From: Erysipelotrichaceae bacterium
Lineage (GTDB): Bacteria; Bacillota_I; Bacilli_A; Erysipelotrichales; Erysipelotrichaceae
Direction of reading: 5' to 3'
NCBI GenBank assembly: GCA_013334325.1
Contig: JAAXXT010000024.1
Span: 1 to 36,214 of the forward strand
Length of the DNA stretch: 36,214 nucleotides
Position numbers and translations under genes: made by a program. Positions within the stretch are counted from its first letter, which is position 1. Each line of letters starts with the position of its first letter. A model generated the notes under the pieces. The model worked only from the letters and a program-made list of their open reading frames with translations. It did no database searches and had not been told where the DNA came from. Of this stretch, positions 23,694 to 32,084 are shown one piece after another.

Positions 23694-24410
23694 ATGTCAA
23701 AATGGAATTTGGTGTTTGAAGAAGATTTTTCCAAGCAGACCAGTTTAGATTTAACACATTGGACAGTTGATGTGGGAGATCATGGAGGTGGAAACAATGA
23801 AGCTCAGTATTATACCGCAGGTACACATAACATCATCTTCGAAGACGGAGCTCTTCAACTAGAAGGTCGTAAAGAAAAATATAAATCCAAAGAATATACC
23901 TCAGCTAAGATCGTAACCAAAGACAAGATCGAATGGAAATATGGTCGATTTGAGATCTGTGCGAAGATTCCCCAAGGAAAAGGTACATGGCCAGCGATTT
24001 GGACTTTAGGTCATAAACTTCCTAAAGAAGGATGGCCAGAAATGGGTGAAATCGACATTATGGAACACGTAGGTTGGAACCAAGACATCATCCATTTTAG
24101 TCTACATTCCAAACTTTATAATCATAAGATAGGTAATCAAGCGACCTTCTTTACGAAGATCGAAAATGTTTCTTCCTCATATAAAACCTATGTCTTAGAA
24201 TGGGATGAAACTAAGATCTCATTCTTTGTTGATGATCGACATATGTTGACCGTCCTTAAGAAAGATTATGCAGATTCATGGCCTTTTGATAAACCACACT
24301 ATCTTATCTTAAACCTTGCCTTAGGTGGAGGCTGGGGTGGAGAAATCGATGACACATGTTTACCTCAACGTTTATCGATAAAGAGTGTAAAGGTCTTTCA
24401 GAAAGACTAA
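23694..24410 (+). CDS. GH16 endo-beta-glucanase (laminarinase type), no signal peptide
   Basis: A 238-residue enzyme consisting of the catalytic jelly roll only. The start MSKWNLVFEEDFSK is at the AGGAGG site and no hydrophobic leader is present. The GH16 signature GEIDIMEHVG has nucleophile Glu119, Asp121 and acid/base Glu124 in the ExDxxE (beta-bulge) form typical of laminarinases. GNNEAQYYT and KIPQGKGTWPAIWTLG also match GH16 laminarinases. The expected reaction is endo-cleavage of beta-1,3 (or 1,3-1,4) glucan. Most homologues are secreted; this one should act in the cytoplasm on imported oligosaccharides. First gene of a three-gene operon. Confidence 0.92.
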   Translation: MSKWNLVFEEDFSKQTSLDLTHWTVDVGDHGGGNNEAQYYTAGTHNIIFEDGALQLEGRKEKYKSKEYTSAKIVTKDKIEWKYGRFEICAKIPQGKGTWPAIWTLGHKLPKEGWPEMGEIDIMEHVGWNQDIIHFSLHSKLYNHKIGNQATFFTKIENVSSSYKTYVLEWDETKISFFVDDRHMLTVLKKDYADSWPFDKPHYLILNLALGGGWGGEIDDTCLPQRLSIKSVKVFQKD

Positions 24411-24412
24411 TT

Positions 24413-26608
24413 ATGGATATTAAAAAGATCATCTCTCAAATGACTTTAGAAGAGAAACTATTGATGCTTGGGGGCAAAGATGGCTGGCACTTCTATGGGG
24501 TCGAAAGATTAGGTATAGAAGATGTGCGTGTATGTGACGGACCACATGGGATCAGAGTCCAAACTGAAAATGAACATGTCAATTTACCCGCAACCAATTT
24601 CCCAACGGCTTCTGCTTTAGCGTCTACTTTTAATCCTGATCTAATCAAATTGACAGGAGAAACCATAGGTAAAGAATGTCGCCATTATGGGGTCCAAGTT
24701 TTATTAGGTCCTGGTGTCAATTTAAAAAGATCTCCTTTAGCGGGTCGTAATTTTGAATACTATTCAGAAGATCCTTATCTCAGTGGTAAGATCGCAGCTT
24801 CTTTTATTAATGGGGTCCAATCTCAAAAAGTAGGGACTTCTCTTAAGCATTATGTCGCCAATGAACAAGAAACGAGTCGTTTATTCATCAGTTCTAAAGT
24901 AGATGAGAGAACTTTTCATGAGCTCTATTTGACACCTTTTGAGATGGCCATAAAAGAAGCCAATCCTTGGACCATCATGGGTTCTTATAATCGAATCAAT
25001 GGGACCTATGGATGTGAGAATGAACATACCCTCAATAAAACATTAAAGAAAGACCTCGCTTATGATGGGCTCGTCGTTTCTGATTGGGGAGCCGTCAATG
25101 ATAAACTGGATTCTCATCGTTATGGATTAGACATACAGATGCCTGGTCCTGTAGCGTTGGATGATCGTTTAAAGAAAGCTGTCTTAAGTGGAGATCTACC
25201 TTTATCCATCATCGATGATCACGTAGAGCGTTGTTTAAGACTCAATCAACGCGTCTATAAAAATGGTGATAATTGTGGATTGGATCTAGAGGCTGATCAT
25301 AAGATCGCCCAGAAGGTCGCTTTAGAATCCATCGTCTTACTTAAGAATGAAAACATACTTCCTTTAAAATCGAATACTAAACTCGCAGTCATAGGGCGCT
25401 TTAGTGATGATCAAGTCCGTTATAACGGTGGTGGTAGTTCATGGTTAAATGCCTATAGAGTTGAAAGACCTTTAGAGTTTTTAAAAGCCAAGACGAAAGT
25501 TATTTATGCGCCTGCTTATGATCAAGAAAAAGTAACACGCAAATCTACTGATGAAGCTCTCTTAGCTGCATCTAAAGCGAAAGTGGTCTTATTCTTTACA
25601 GGTACTACAGCCTCGATGGAATCAGAAGGTTTTGATCGTTCATCGATCGATCTTCCTCATCAGCATCTCGCTTTACTTAAAAAAATCCATAAGATCAATC
25701 CCAACATCGTCGTTATCTTAAACAATGGTGCTGCAGTCGATCTAAGAGAAGTACAGCCTTATTGTAAAGCCATTGTAGAAGCTTGGTTACTAGGCTCTGC
25801 GTCTGGTCAACCTTTAGTAGACATCTTGTTTGGGGATCATAATCCTTCAGGTAAGCTTTCAGAAACTTTCCCACTTCAGTTGGAACATACCCCAGCTTAT
25901 GGAAATTTCCCTGGCTTAGGTGATGAGATCGTTTATAGTGAAGGTCTATTGAGTGGCTATCGTCATTATGATACACGTCAATTAAAAGTCATGTATCCTT
26001 TTGGATATGGCTTAAGCTATACCAGTTTTAAATTATCTGATCCTGTCTTATCACAAACGAAGATTACTAAAGATGAGACCTTAACTTTAAGTGTTACTTT
26101 GAAAAATACAGGAAAAAGAAAAGGTCAACAAGTCGTTCAAGTCTATCTAAAAGATCTTGAATCCTATTTGCCTCGTCCACTAAAAGAACTTAGAGCATTT
26201 AAGAAAGTTGAACTAAAGGCAGGAGAATCTCAAAAGATAAGCTTTACTTTATCTGAAAGAGATTTTGCGTATTATGTGCCTCATCTAGGACGATTCGCAG
26301 TGGAGAGTGGTTTATTTGAAGCCTGTATAGGTTTCTCCTGTGAAGAGATCTTGTGTAGTGTTAAATTCGAAGTGAACTCAGATGATAAGGTAAGACCTCA
26401 TCTAAGCTTGGATTATCCTTATAATCGATGGATTAAATATCCTTATGAAAATACTCAAGTCAAGAAACTAGTTGAGATGACGAGAAATCCTTTCTGGTGG
26501 GAAACAGAGCCACCTTTACGTCGATGGCTCAAAGTGCTTAAACTTGAATTCAATTGGAGCGACTCTAAACTAGAAGAAGTCAAAGCCATGTTGATGGAGG
26601 AAGAATGA
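24413..26608 (+). CDS. GH3 beta-glucosidase, cytoplasmic
   Basis: A 731-residue enzyme from the start MDIKKIISQMTLEEKLLML, two bases after the GH16 stop; the open frame further upstream overlaps GH16 and is not used. Domains are the GH3 N-terminal barrel (CDGPHGIRVQ, GRNFEYYSEDP, KHYVANEQE; nucleophile Asp224 in VVSDWGAVND), the C-terminal alpha/beta sandwich, and a fibronectin III-like domain (GQQVVQVYLKD). A roughly 70-residue helical tail with RNPFWWETEPPLRRWL is at the end. It releases glucose from beta-glucan oligosaccharides. There is no clear ribosome site: a small GTCTTT/AAAGAC hairpin covers the end of GH16, so translation is likely coupled. Confidence 0.92.
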   Translation: MDIKKIISQMTLEEKLLMLGGKDGWHFYGVERLGIEDVRVCDGPHGIRVQTENEHVNLPATNFPTASALASTFNPDLIKLTGETIGKECRHYGVQVLLGPGVNLKRSPLAGRNFEYYSEDPYLSGKIAASFINGVQSQKVGTSLKHYVANEQETSRLFISSKVDERTFHELYLTPFEMAIKEANPWTIMGSYNRINGTYGCENEHTLNKTLKKDLAYDGLVVSDWGAVNDKLDSHRYGLDIQMPGPVALDDRLKKAVLSGDLPLSIIDDHVERCLRLNQRVYKNGDNCGLDLEADHKIAQKVALESIVLLKNENILPLKSNTKLAVIGRFSDDQVRYNGGGSSWLNAYRVERPLEFLKAKTKVIYAPAYDQEKVTRKSTDEALLAASKAKVVLFFTGTTASMESEGFDRSSIDLPHQHLALLKKIHKINPNIVVILNNGAAVDLREVQPYCKAIVEAWLLGSASGQPLVDILFGDHNPSGKLSETFPLQLEHTPAYGNFPGLGDEIVYSEGLLSGYRHYDTRQLKVMYPFGYGLSYTSFKLSDPVLSQTKITKDETLTLSVTLKNTGKRKGQQVVQVYLKDLESYLPRPLKELRAFKKVELKAGESQKISFTLSERDFAYYVPHLGRFAVESGLFEACIGFSCEEILCSVKFEVNSDDKVRPHLSLDYPYNRWIKYPYENTQVKKLVEMTRNPFWWETEPPLRRWLKVLKLEFNWSDSKLEEVKAMLMEEE

Positions 26609-28893
26609 ACTATAGAACCTTACCTTCAACCTTTTCATTAGTTCAACTCAATGAAAAGGAGCCTCATTATATTCCAATGCAATGTAAAGAAGTCTATCCT
26701 TATTTTGAAAAACAAGGATTTCCTACGATACAGCTACATGGGACTTGGAAAAAGATCAGAGTCAATGATCCTAAGCTCACCATGCGTATACGTGATGTCA
26801 ATGCGCTTGATAAACTTAAACAAGAAGTGCCAGGAATTACCTTAAGAGATTTTAATGATCAACATCTTCTTGATCATGTCTTACCTGGAGTTGAGAATAG
26901 AATAGGTCATAAAGCAGCTTCTCATGGGGAAGGTATGGAAACCTATGAGGCAGGGGTATGGTATAGAAAAATCATCAAAGTCAAAAAACAAGCCAATAAG
27001 ATCTACTTGTTTAAAGCCCTCTCGATGGGCAGTGTCGCTGATCTTTTCATCAATGATATCCATATAGGGACCCATGAAGGAAGCTTTAATCCTTTCTCCT
27101 TTGATGTAACTAAAGCTCTTGTTGAAGGCGAGAATGTCTTCGCCCTAAGAGTTCACAATATCCCGTGGGGCTCAAGAATCGATACGATCCCTGCTCAAGC
27201 AGGATCAGATTACTTCAACTATACAGGTGTCATCCATGATTTCTGGATCGAAGAGGTTCCTCTCGTATCTGTGCGTAGAGTTGATCTTGTCTCTAAGAGC
27301 TTAAAAGAAACAGAACTTACACTTATCGTCGTCAATAAATCTTCACTCGATCAAACACTTACCCTGAATTTTGAAGTCTTTTCAACAAATATCACCTCAA
27401 AGAATCTTGGCTCTGATTACGCTAAGGATCTCATTGATGCCTCATTGTTTAAACTACAAGCTAAAACCATCGATGTGAAATCCAATTCTTTAGAACGTGT
27501 TTCTTTTAAGATCGACACAAGTACACTAAAACCTTGGGGCTTACTAGATCCTCATCTATATGCGTTAAAGACCTCGACGAATGAAGAGACCCTGTATCAT
27601 GAATTTGGGGTCAGGACCTTATCCACCAACAAGCACTCTATTTTATTAAATGGGAAAGCAGTCTTTCTCAATGGGATGGCCCGTCATGAGGAATCTCTTG
27701 ATAAAGGAAGAAGCATAAGTCATGAAGACATTGTTTCGGAATGTCTAGAATTAAAGAAGATGAATTTGAATTTTTCTCGTACAGGTCATTATCCTAATCA
27801 TCCTTTGACCTATCGTGTTTTAGATCGATTAGGGATGGCTTCTATGATGGAAGTACCTTTGTGGCAACATGAAAACGAACACTTCAAAGCTCAGATCAAT
27901 CGACGCATCGATCAACAGATGTGGAGAGAAATGATCTTCACCCAAAGAAATAGACCTTCTGTATTTTTATGGTCTACACAAAATGAATGTAACGGAAATG
28001 ATTATCGATTGGCCTACAATCGTCTATTGGTCAGTGATCTAAGAAAGTGCTTTGATGATGGTCGCTTAACGACCCAATCTTCCGCAGCGGATCGACCAGG
28101 CTACAGTGATCCATCTATGGACCCTTTGGATGTCTTAGGCTTTACTTTATACTTTGGGATCTTTCATGGACAGCCTCATAATACAGAAACACCTTACGTC
28201 GACAATGCCTATCTTGGTACCCTTGATTATCTGAAAGCAGCCTATAAGACCCATAAGAAACCTATCGTGGTGAGTGAATATGGGCTATGGAGCTCAGCTG
28301 GAGATGGGGTCCAATTGTCGGTCATCATGAATAATCTGCGTGCGTTTATTGAACTACGAAACCTAAATTTCGATGGATCAGAAAGCGAAAGAGGATTCAT
28401 CACAGGGATCAATTATTGGACGATAAATGACTGGTTTGTCAATCATAATGCGTGGATCCAATCTATGGGCTTCAAAACCCTCGAAAGAAAGGATAAACCC
28501 ATCGTTTTAAGGGTAAAACCCCTCTATGAACGCCTAATTCATCCTCGTTTAGGGGTCAATTCTGATCATAATCTGTTTAGAGGACATCGATACATCACAG
28601 GACCAAATGCGGTGCTTTATCTCAACGCAAACGGTTTCGATGCATCAAAATGGCCATTTTTGGTCATAAAAGCGGATGATCCTATGTTTAATGATGGATT
28701 CGAATTGAACATCTCAAATAGGAAAGGCGAAATACAGACTCTCAAAGCTGAAAGAATGGATGAAAACATGGTATTCCATTTATGGATGCTAAATCCGGAC
28801 TTCCTTAGAGATATGATAGCGCTTACCATATCGACCACCTCTTCAGAACGAAGAATCCACCTTAGAAGAATCGATTGTCGAACAACATTATAA
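26605..28893 (+). CDS. GH2-family glycoside hydrolase, cytoplasmic
   Basis: A 762-residue protein. An N-terminal sugar-binding beta-sandwich (about 40-220, with GVWYRKI and GSFNPFSFDVT) is followed by an immunoglobulin-like domain (220-340) and the GH2 barrel. The barrel has acid/base Glu461 in LWSTQNECNGND and nucleophile Glu558 in IVVSEYG. The Asn-Glu pair is intact. No signal peptide is present. GH2 includes beta-galactosidases, glucuronidases, mannosidases and some beta-glucan-active enzymes, so the bond cleaved is not fixed by sequence. The start overlaps the GH3 stop by four bases (ATGA) with a GGAGG site. No terminator follows, so read-through into the binding-protein gene is possible. 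Confidence 0.87.
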   Translation: MNYRTLPSTFSLVQLNEKEPHYIPMQCKEVYPYFEKQGFPTIQLHGTWKKIRVNDPKLTMRIRDVNALDKLKQEVPGITLRDFNDQHLLDHVLPGVENRIGHKAASHGEGMETYEAGVWYRKIIKVKKQANKIYLFKALSMGSVADLFINDIHIGTHEGSFNPFSFDVTKALVEGENVFALRVHNIPWGSRIDTIPAQAGSDYFNYTGVIHDFWIEEVPLVSVRRVDLVSKSLKETELTLIVVNKSSLDQTLTLNFEVFSTNITSKNLGSDYAKDLIDASLFKLQAKTIDVKSNSLERVSFKIDTSTLKPWGLLDPHLYALKTSTNEETLYHEFGVRTLSTNKHSILLNGKAVFLNGMARHEESLDKGRSISHEDIVSECLELKKMNLNFSRTGHYPNHPLTYRVLDRLGMASMMEVPLWQHENEHFKAQINRRIDQQMWREMIFTQRNRPSVFLWSTQNECNGNDYRLAYNRLLVSDLRKCFDDGRLTTQSSAADRPGYSDPSMDPLDVLGFTLYFGIFHGQPHNTETPYVDNAYLGTLDYLKAAYKTHKKPIVVSEYGLWSSAGDGVQLSVIMNNLRAFIELRNLNFDGSESERGFITGINYWTINDWFVNHNAWIQSMGFKTLERKDKPIVLRVKPLYERLIHPRLGVNSDHNLFRGHRYITGPNAVLYLNANGFDASKWPFLVIKADDPMFNDGFELNISNRKGEIQTLKAERMDENMVFHLWMLNPDFLRDMIALTISTTSSERRIHLRRIDCRTTL

Positions 28894-28911
28894 AAAAAAT
28901 ATACAAAACAC

Positions 28912-28940
28912 TTGAAAGCGTTTTCGTAATTTGCTAATAT
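28912..28940 (+). promoter_or_regulatory. Promoter of the binding-protein gene
   Basis: TTGAAA (28912-28917), a 17-base spacer, and TAATAT (28935-28940) preceded by TGC, an extended -10. A GGATTA/TAATCC inverted repeat (28942-28957) lies at the start point. Confidence 0.75.
28913..28926. promoter_or_regulatory. LacI-type operator 3 (binding-protein gene)
   Basis: TGAAAGCGTTTTCG. It overlaps the -35 box and spacer of the promoter at 28912-28940, a classic repressor position. It also fits a CcpA cre site closely. Confidence 0.82.
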
Positions 28941-28971
28941 AGGATTAGAATTAATCCATTAGGAGGAAACA

Positions 28972-30579
28972 ATGAAGAAAATTCTACTAGCTGTTATCGC
29001 ATTAGCATTCATTGGCTCAACTCTAACCGGATGTTCAAGCTACAAAGCCCTCGACAAAACAATCGAAGGTAGTATCGATGTTATGATGTGGTCCGGCGAC
29101 GGCACCTACATTGAAGACCTCGGTCACAAAGACTTGGCACCGGAAGATCTAAAAGGCCAGAATAACGCATCTGTATATGCAGTCGCTAAAGCCTTCAACG
29201 CAATTTATCCGAACGTTAAGATCAACGTTTATGCAAAATCAGGCGGTCCTGGAACTGCTGCTGAATGGGTTCAAGAAATTGAAAACTTCAAAGTAGACCA
29301 TGGGAAATATCCTGATCTCTATGCTGCTATGGATCTTCCTGGCGATATCGCTCGTGGATTCGTTGCTGACTTATCCGTATTTAGTAGTGATCCTTTATAC
29401 AAATCATTCAACAAATCCATCTTGGGTATGATGAACTACTACGGCTTCCAAGCTGGTTTACCACAGTTCTTACAACCTTGGGGTATCTTCGTTAATAAAG
29501 CATTGGCTGAAGACTATAATATCGAAGTTCCAGAACCAAACTGGACCATCGCTGAATATACTGATTTCATTACTTCTGCTAAACCTGAAGATGGTTTCTA
29601 CGGTGCAATGGATGTTGATATCGACATCATTCGTACTGGCGTTACCACCATCGAACAACAGATGAAGAACTACAGCGGAACTGGTGACTATGTCAACTTG
29701 GCTTCCGATGAAGTTAAAGCCTTGTTGGACTATGTTCCTGAATGGGCTTCAGTTGCTGTATGGCCTCAAAATGATGCAGGCAACGTATCTGGCGACTTTA
29801 TGAACGCACACTGGTGGTGGGGTCATAAATTATTCGCTGACAACGTATTGTTGACCAACGCTGGCGATCCTTGGATGATGGGCGATTGCGCTAATCCAGA
29901 AGATCCTTGGGGCGGTTCATGTAAATCTTCCGACTGGGATATCTATCCACGTCCGTCTACAGATTATCAAGACAACACTGTTGGTGTAGTATTAGATCCA
30001 ATGGCTGTCTACAATCATTGTATGGATGACGGCGATGCTGCTTGTACAACTGAAGAAAATGCTGCCACAAAATTGGCGTATACCTTCACAGCTTTCATGG
30101 CTGGCGATACAGCTGCATGGCAGGCAAGAGCTGATCAAACATTCTTGGATGGAACAACTGTTAAATCCGCAATGAATGATTCTCTACCTTTCGTTACTGG
30201 CAAAGCATTCGACGAACAAATGGAAATCTGGTATCAACCAGCCATCCACAACCGTTTTGCTGATGCTGCTAAGATGCCTGGTTGGCACCTGATTCTCGAC
30301 ATCTGGGAAAAAGGTCAAGTATGGGCAATCTCCGATAAAGCTGCTTTATGGTTCTATACTGAAAATGGCGAAAAGAAAACCATCATCAGCGAATTCCTAA
30401 GCATGAATAATCCGGACATCGCTGGCGCAACCCGCGTATCCCCAAGCTTCCCGAATGAAGTTAAAGCAAGATTGGCTGATTGGAATACATCCGCTAATGA
30501 ACGCTTCCAGATCGCTGAAACAGCACTGAGAGATGCTTTAAAAGAATTCTACGGCTTCAAAGACGCAGACTTCAAATAA
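28972..30579 (+). CDS. Lipoprotein sugar-binding protein of an ABC importer
   Basis: A 535-residue extracellular solute-binding protein (family 1). The lipoprotein signal MKKILLAVIALAFIGSTLTG is followed by lipidated Cys21. The mature part is rich in aromatics (WPQNDAG, AHWWWGHKLF, WQARADQTFL), as expected for an oligosaccharide cleft. Four cysteines form two close pairs, 306/317 and 350/358, unusual in such proteins; disulfides or metal-binding loops (NHCMDDGDAACTTEEN) are possible. AGGAGG precedes the ATG. It forms its own transcription unit with operator 3 and a strong terminator, the usual set-up for a binding protein made in excess over its permeases. Codon use (GGC, GCT, TCC, AAC) differs from the flanking enzymes, pointing to high expression. 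Confidence 0.92.
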   Translation: MKKILLAVIALAFIGSTLTGCSSYKALDKTIEGSIDVMMWSGDGTYIEDLGHKDLAPEDLKGQNNASVYAVAKAFNAIYPNVKINVYAKSGGPGTAAEWVQEIENFKVDHGKYPDLYAAMDLPGDIARGFVADLSVFSSDPLYKSFNKSILGMMNYYGFQAGLPQFLQPWGIFVNKALAEDYNIEVPEPNWTIAEYTDFITSAKPEDGFYGAMDVDIDIIRTGVTTIEQQMKNYSGTGDYVNLASDEVKALLDYVPEWASVAVWPQNDAGNVSGDFMNAHWWWGHKLFADNVLLTNAGDPWMMGDCANPEDPWGGSCKSSDWDIYPRPSTDYQDNTVGVVLDPMAVYNHCMDDGDAACTTEENAATKLAYTFTAFMAGDTAAWQARADQTFLDGTTVKSAMNDSLPFVTGKAFDEQMEIWYQPAIHNRFADAAKMPGWHLILDIWEKGQVWAISDKAALWFYTENGEKKTIISEFLSMNNPDIAGATRVSPSFPNEVKARLADWNTSANERFQIAETALRDALKEFYGFKDADFK

Positions 30580-30587
30580 TCGTAATT

Positions 30588-30610
30588 AGGCACCTTAGGG
30601 TGCCTTTTTT
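30588..30610 (+). terminator. Terminator after the binding-protein gene
   Basis: AGGCACC, TTAG loop, GGTGCCT, T run. Confidence 0.93.
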
Positions 30611-30629
30611 ATGATTAGTCGAGAAATTG

Positions 30630-30643
30630 CGAAAACGCTTTCT
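30630..30643. promoter_or_regulatory. LacI-type operator 4 (GH4-transporter operon)
   Basis: CGAAAACGCTTTCT. It abuts and slightly overlaps the upstream edge of the -35 box of the GH4 promoter. Confidence 0.8.
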
Positions 30644-30671
30644 TGATTTATAAGATGAATTTTGATAAAAT
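30643..30671 (+). promoter_or_regulatory. Promoter of the GH4-transporter operon, probably leaderless
   Basis: TTGATT (30643-30648), a 17-base spacer, and TAAAAT (30666-30671) preceded by TGA. The start codon is only nine bases after the -10 and has no ribosome site. Confidence 0.7.
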
Positions 30672-30680
30672 AAATGTATT

Positions 30681-32084
30681 ATGAAAACAAACATAAATAC
30701 GACTAAAATTGTGGTCATAGGTGCAGGTAGTGCCTCCTTTGGTTTGGTTAATTTAGGAGCCATTATTCGCCATCCTCAACTTAAAAGAATTCGTTTATGT
30801 TTGGTCGATATCAACGCATCTGGTCTACATAGTATCACTCAATTAGCTCAGAGAATGAATCGTGAATGGAAGGCTGAAATGACGATTACTTCGACCACAG
30901 ATCGTACTGAGGCTTTGATCGAGGCGAACTATATTATCTTGTCTGTTGCGGTAGATCGTGAATCCTGTTGGAAAAGCGATGTCGATATAGCACTAAAATA
31001 TGGAATACGACATTATGGAGAAAACGGTGGTCCTGGAGCACTGATGCATACGGCGAGAAACATTGCCATCATCATGCCGATTTTAAGGGATATCGAACGA
31101 TTATGTCCACAGGCTATCGTCATGAATTTTACGAATCCTGTACCTCGAATATGTATCGCCGCAGCTCGTTACACCAAGGTTAAAATGGTGGGTATATGTC
31201 ATCAAATCGATTTTGGATATTTGATGGTTGCGAAGATCTTTCAAGAAGAATATGGATTTAAGGTACCTAAAGATTATCGCTTTACTTGGGAGGGGGATTG
31301 GGGGACCTATGGAGACATGGTGAGCCAAGCCAAGGAGAGATTTACCTTACTGGCTGCCGGGGTCAATCATTTCACTTTCTTCTTATCTCTGATCGATAAA
31401 CAAACAGGACAAGATCTTTTACCTAAGTTCAAAGAAAAATTTAAAAATTCTTATCCTGAATTTGAGCCTTATACACGAGAGATCTTATCTACCTTAGACA
31501 TCTTACCTGTATCAGGAGATTGTCATATGTTGGAATACTTCCCCTTTACACATAACGAAGCTAAGAAAGCTTGGGAACACTATGATATCCAAATGTATCC
31601 CTTGATGAAAGCTGAAGGTGATCGTCACCAGATGTGGAGAGAAATCGATGATTTGGCTGCTGGAAAAGGTTCCATCGATCATCTACTTCATACCCATACA
31701 GAAAGAGCAGAACAGATCATCGTAGCGATGATGAACGATGAGCCTTATCATGATCAAGCGGTCAACTTACCTAATCTTGGTTATATCCAAAACTTACCCT
31801 TAGATGCCATCGTCGAAGTACCTGCATCGTTTATGAAAAACTCGATCAAAGGTGAGACTATAGGAAAAGTTCCTGAACTTGCTGCCTTGTGGTGTCGACG
31901 TGAAATAGAAAGTGCAGAACTTGCGGTCAAAGCAGCTGTCAATGGAGATGAAGCCATACTCCTACAAGCCTTACTCATCAATGGGATGATCGATGATATC
32001 CCAAGCGCAAAAGCAATGCTAAAAGACTATCTTAAAGCCAATACACAGTATCTTCCTCAGTTTAATAAAAAAGGAGAAGCTTGA
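30681..32084 (+). CDS. GH4-family NAD- and metal-dependent glycosidase
   Basis: A 467-residue protein with an N-terminal Rossmann motif VVIGAGSASFG (11-21). GENGGPGALMHTARN (113-127), NFTNPVPRI (149-157), GICHQ with metal-ligand Cys173, and AAGVNHFTF with His230 are the GH4 catalytic set. These enzymes cleave alpha or beta glycosides by oxidation at C3 and elimination, using NAD+ and Mn2+. The sequence looks closer to the alpha-galactosidase/alpha-glucosidase (MelA/AglA) side than to 6-phospho-beta-glucosidases; substrate unproven. It is the first gene of the transporter operon. Its stop shares one base with the next start (TGATG). Confidence 0.9.
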   Translation: MKTNINTTKIVVIGAGSASFGLVNLGAIIRHPQLKRIRLCLVDINASGLHSITQLAQRMNREWKAEMTITSTTDRTEALIEANYIILSVAVDRESCWKSDVDIALKYGIRHYGENGGPGALMHTARNIAIIMPILRDIERLCPQAIVMNFTNPVPRICIAAARYTKVKMVGICHQIDFGYLMVAKIFQEEYGFKVPKDYRFTWEGDWGTYGDMVSQAKERFTLLAAGVNHFTFFLSLIDKQTGQDLLPKFKEKFKNSYPEFEPYTREILSTLDILPVSGDCHMLEYFPFTHNEAKKAWEHYDIQMYPLMKAEGDRHQMWREIDDLAAGKGSIDHLLHTHTERAEQIIVAMMNDEPYHDQAVNLPNLGYIQNLPLDAIVEVPASFMKNSIKGETIGKVPELAALWCRREIESAELAVKAAVNGDEAILLQALLINGMIDDIPSAKAMLKDYLKANTQYLPQFNKKGEA

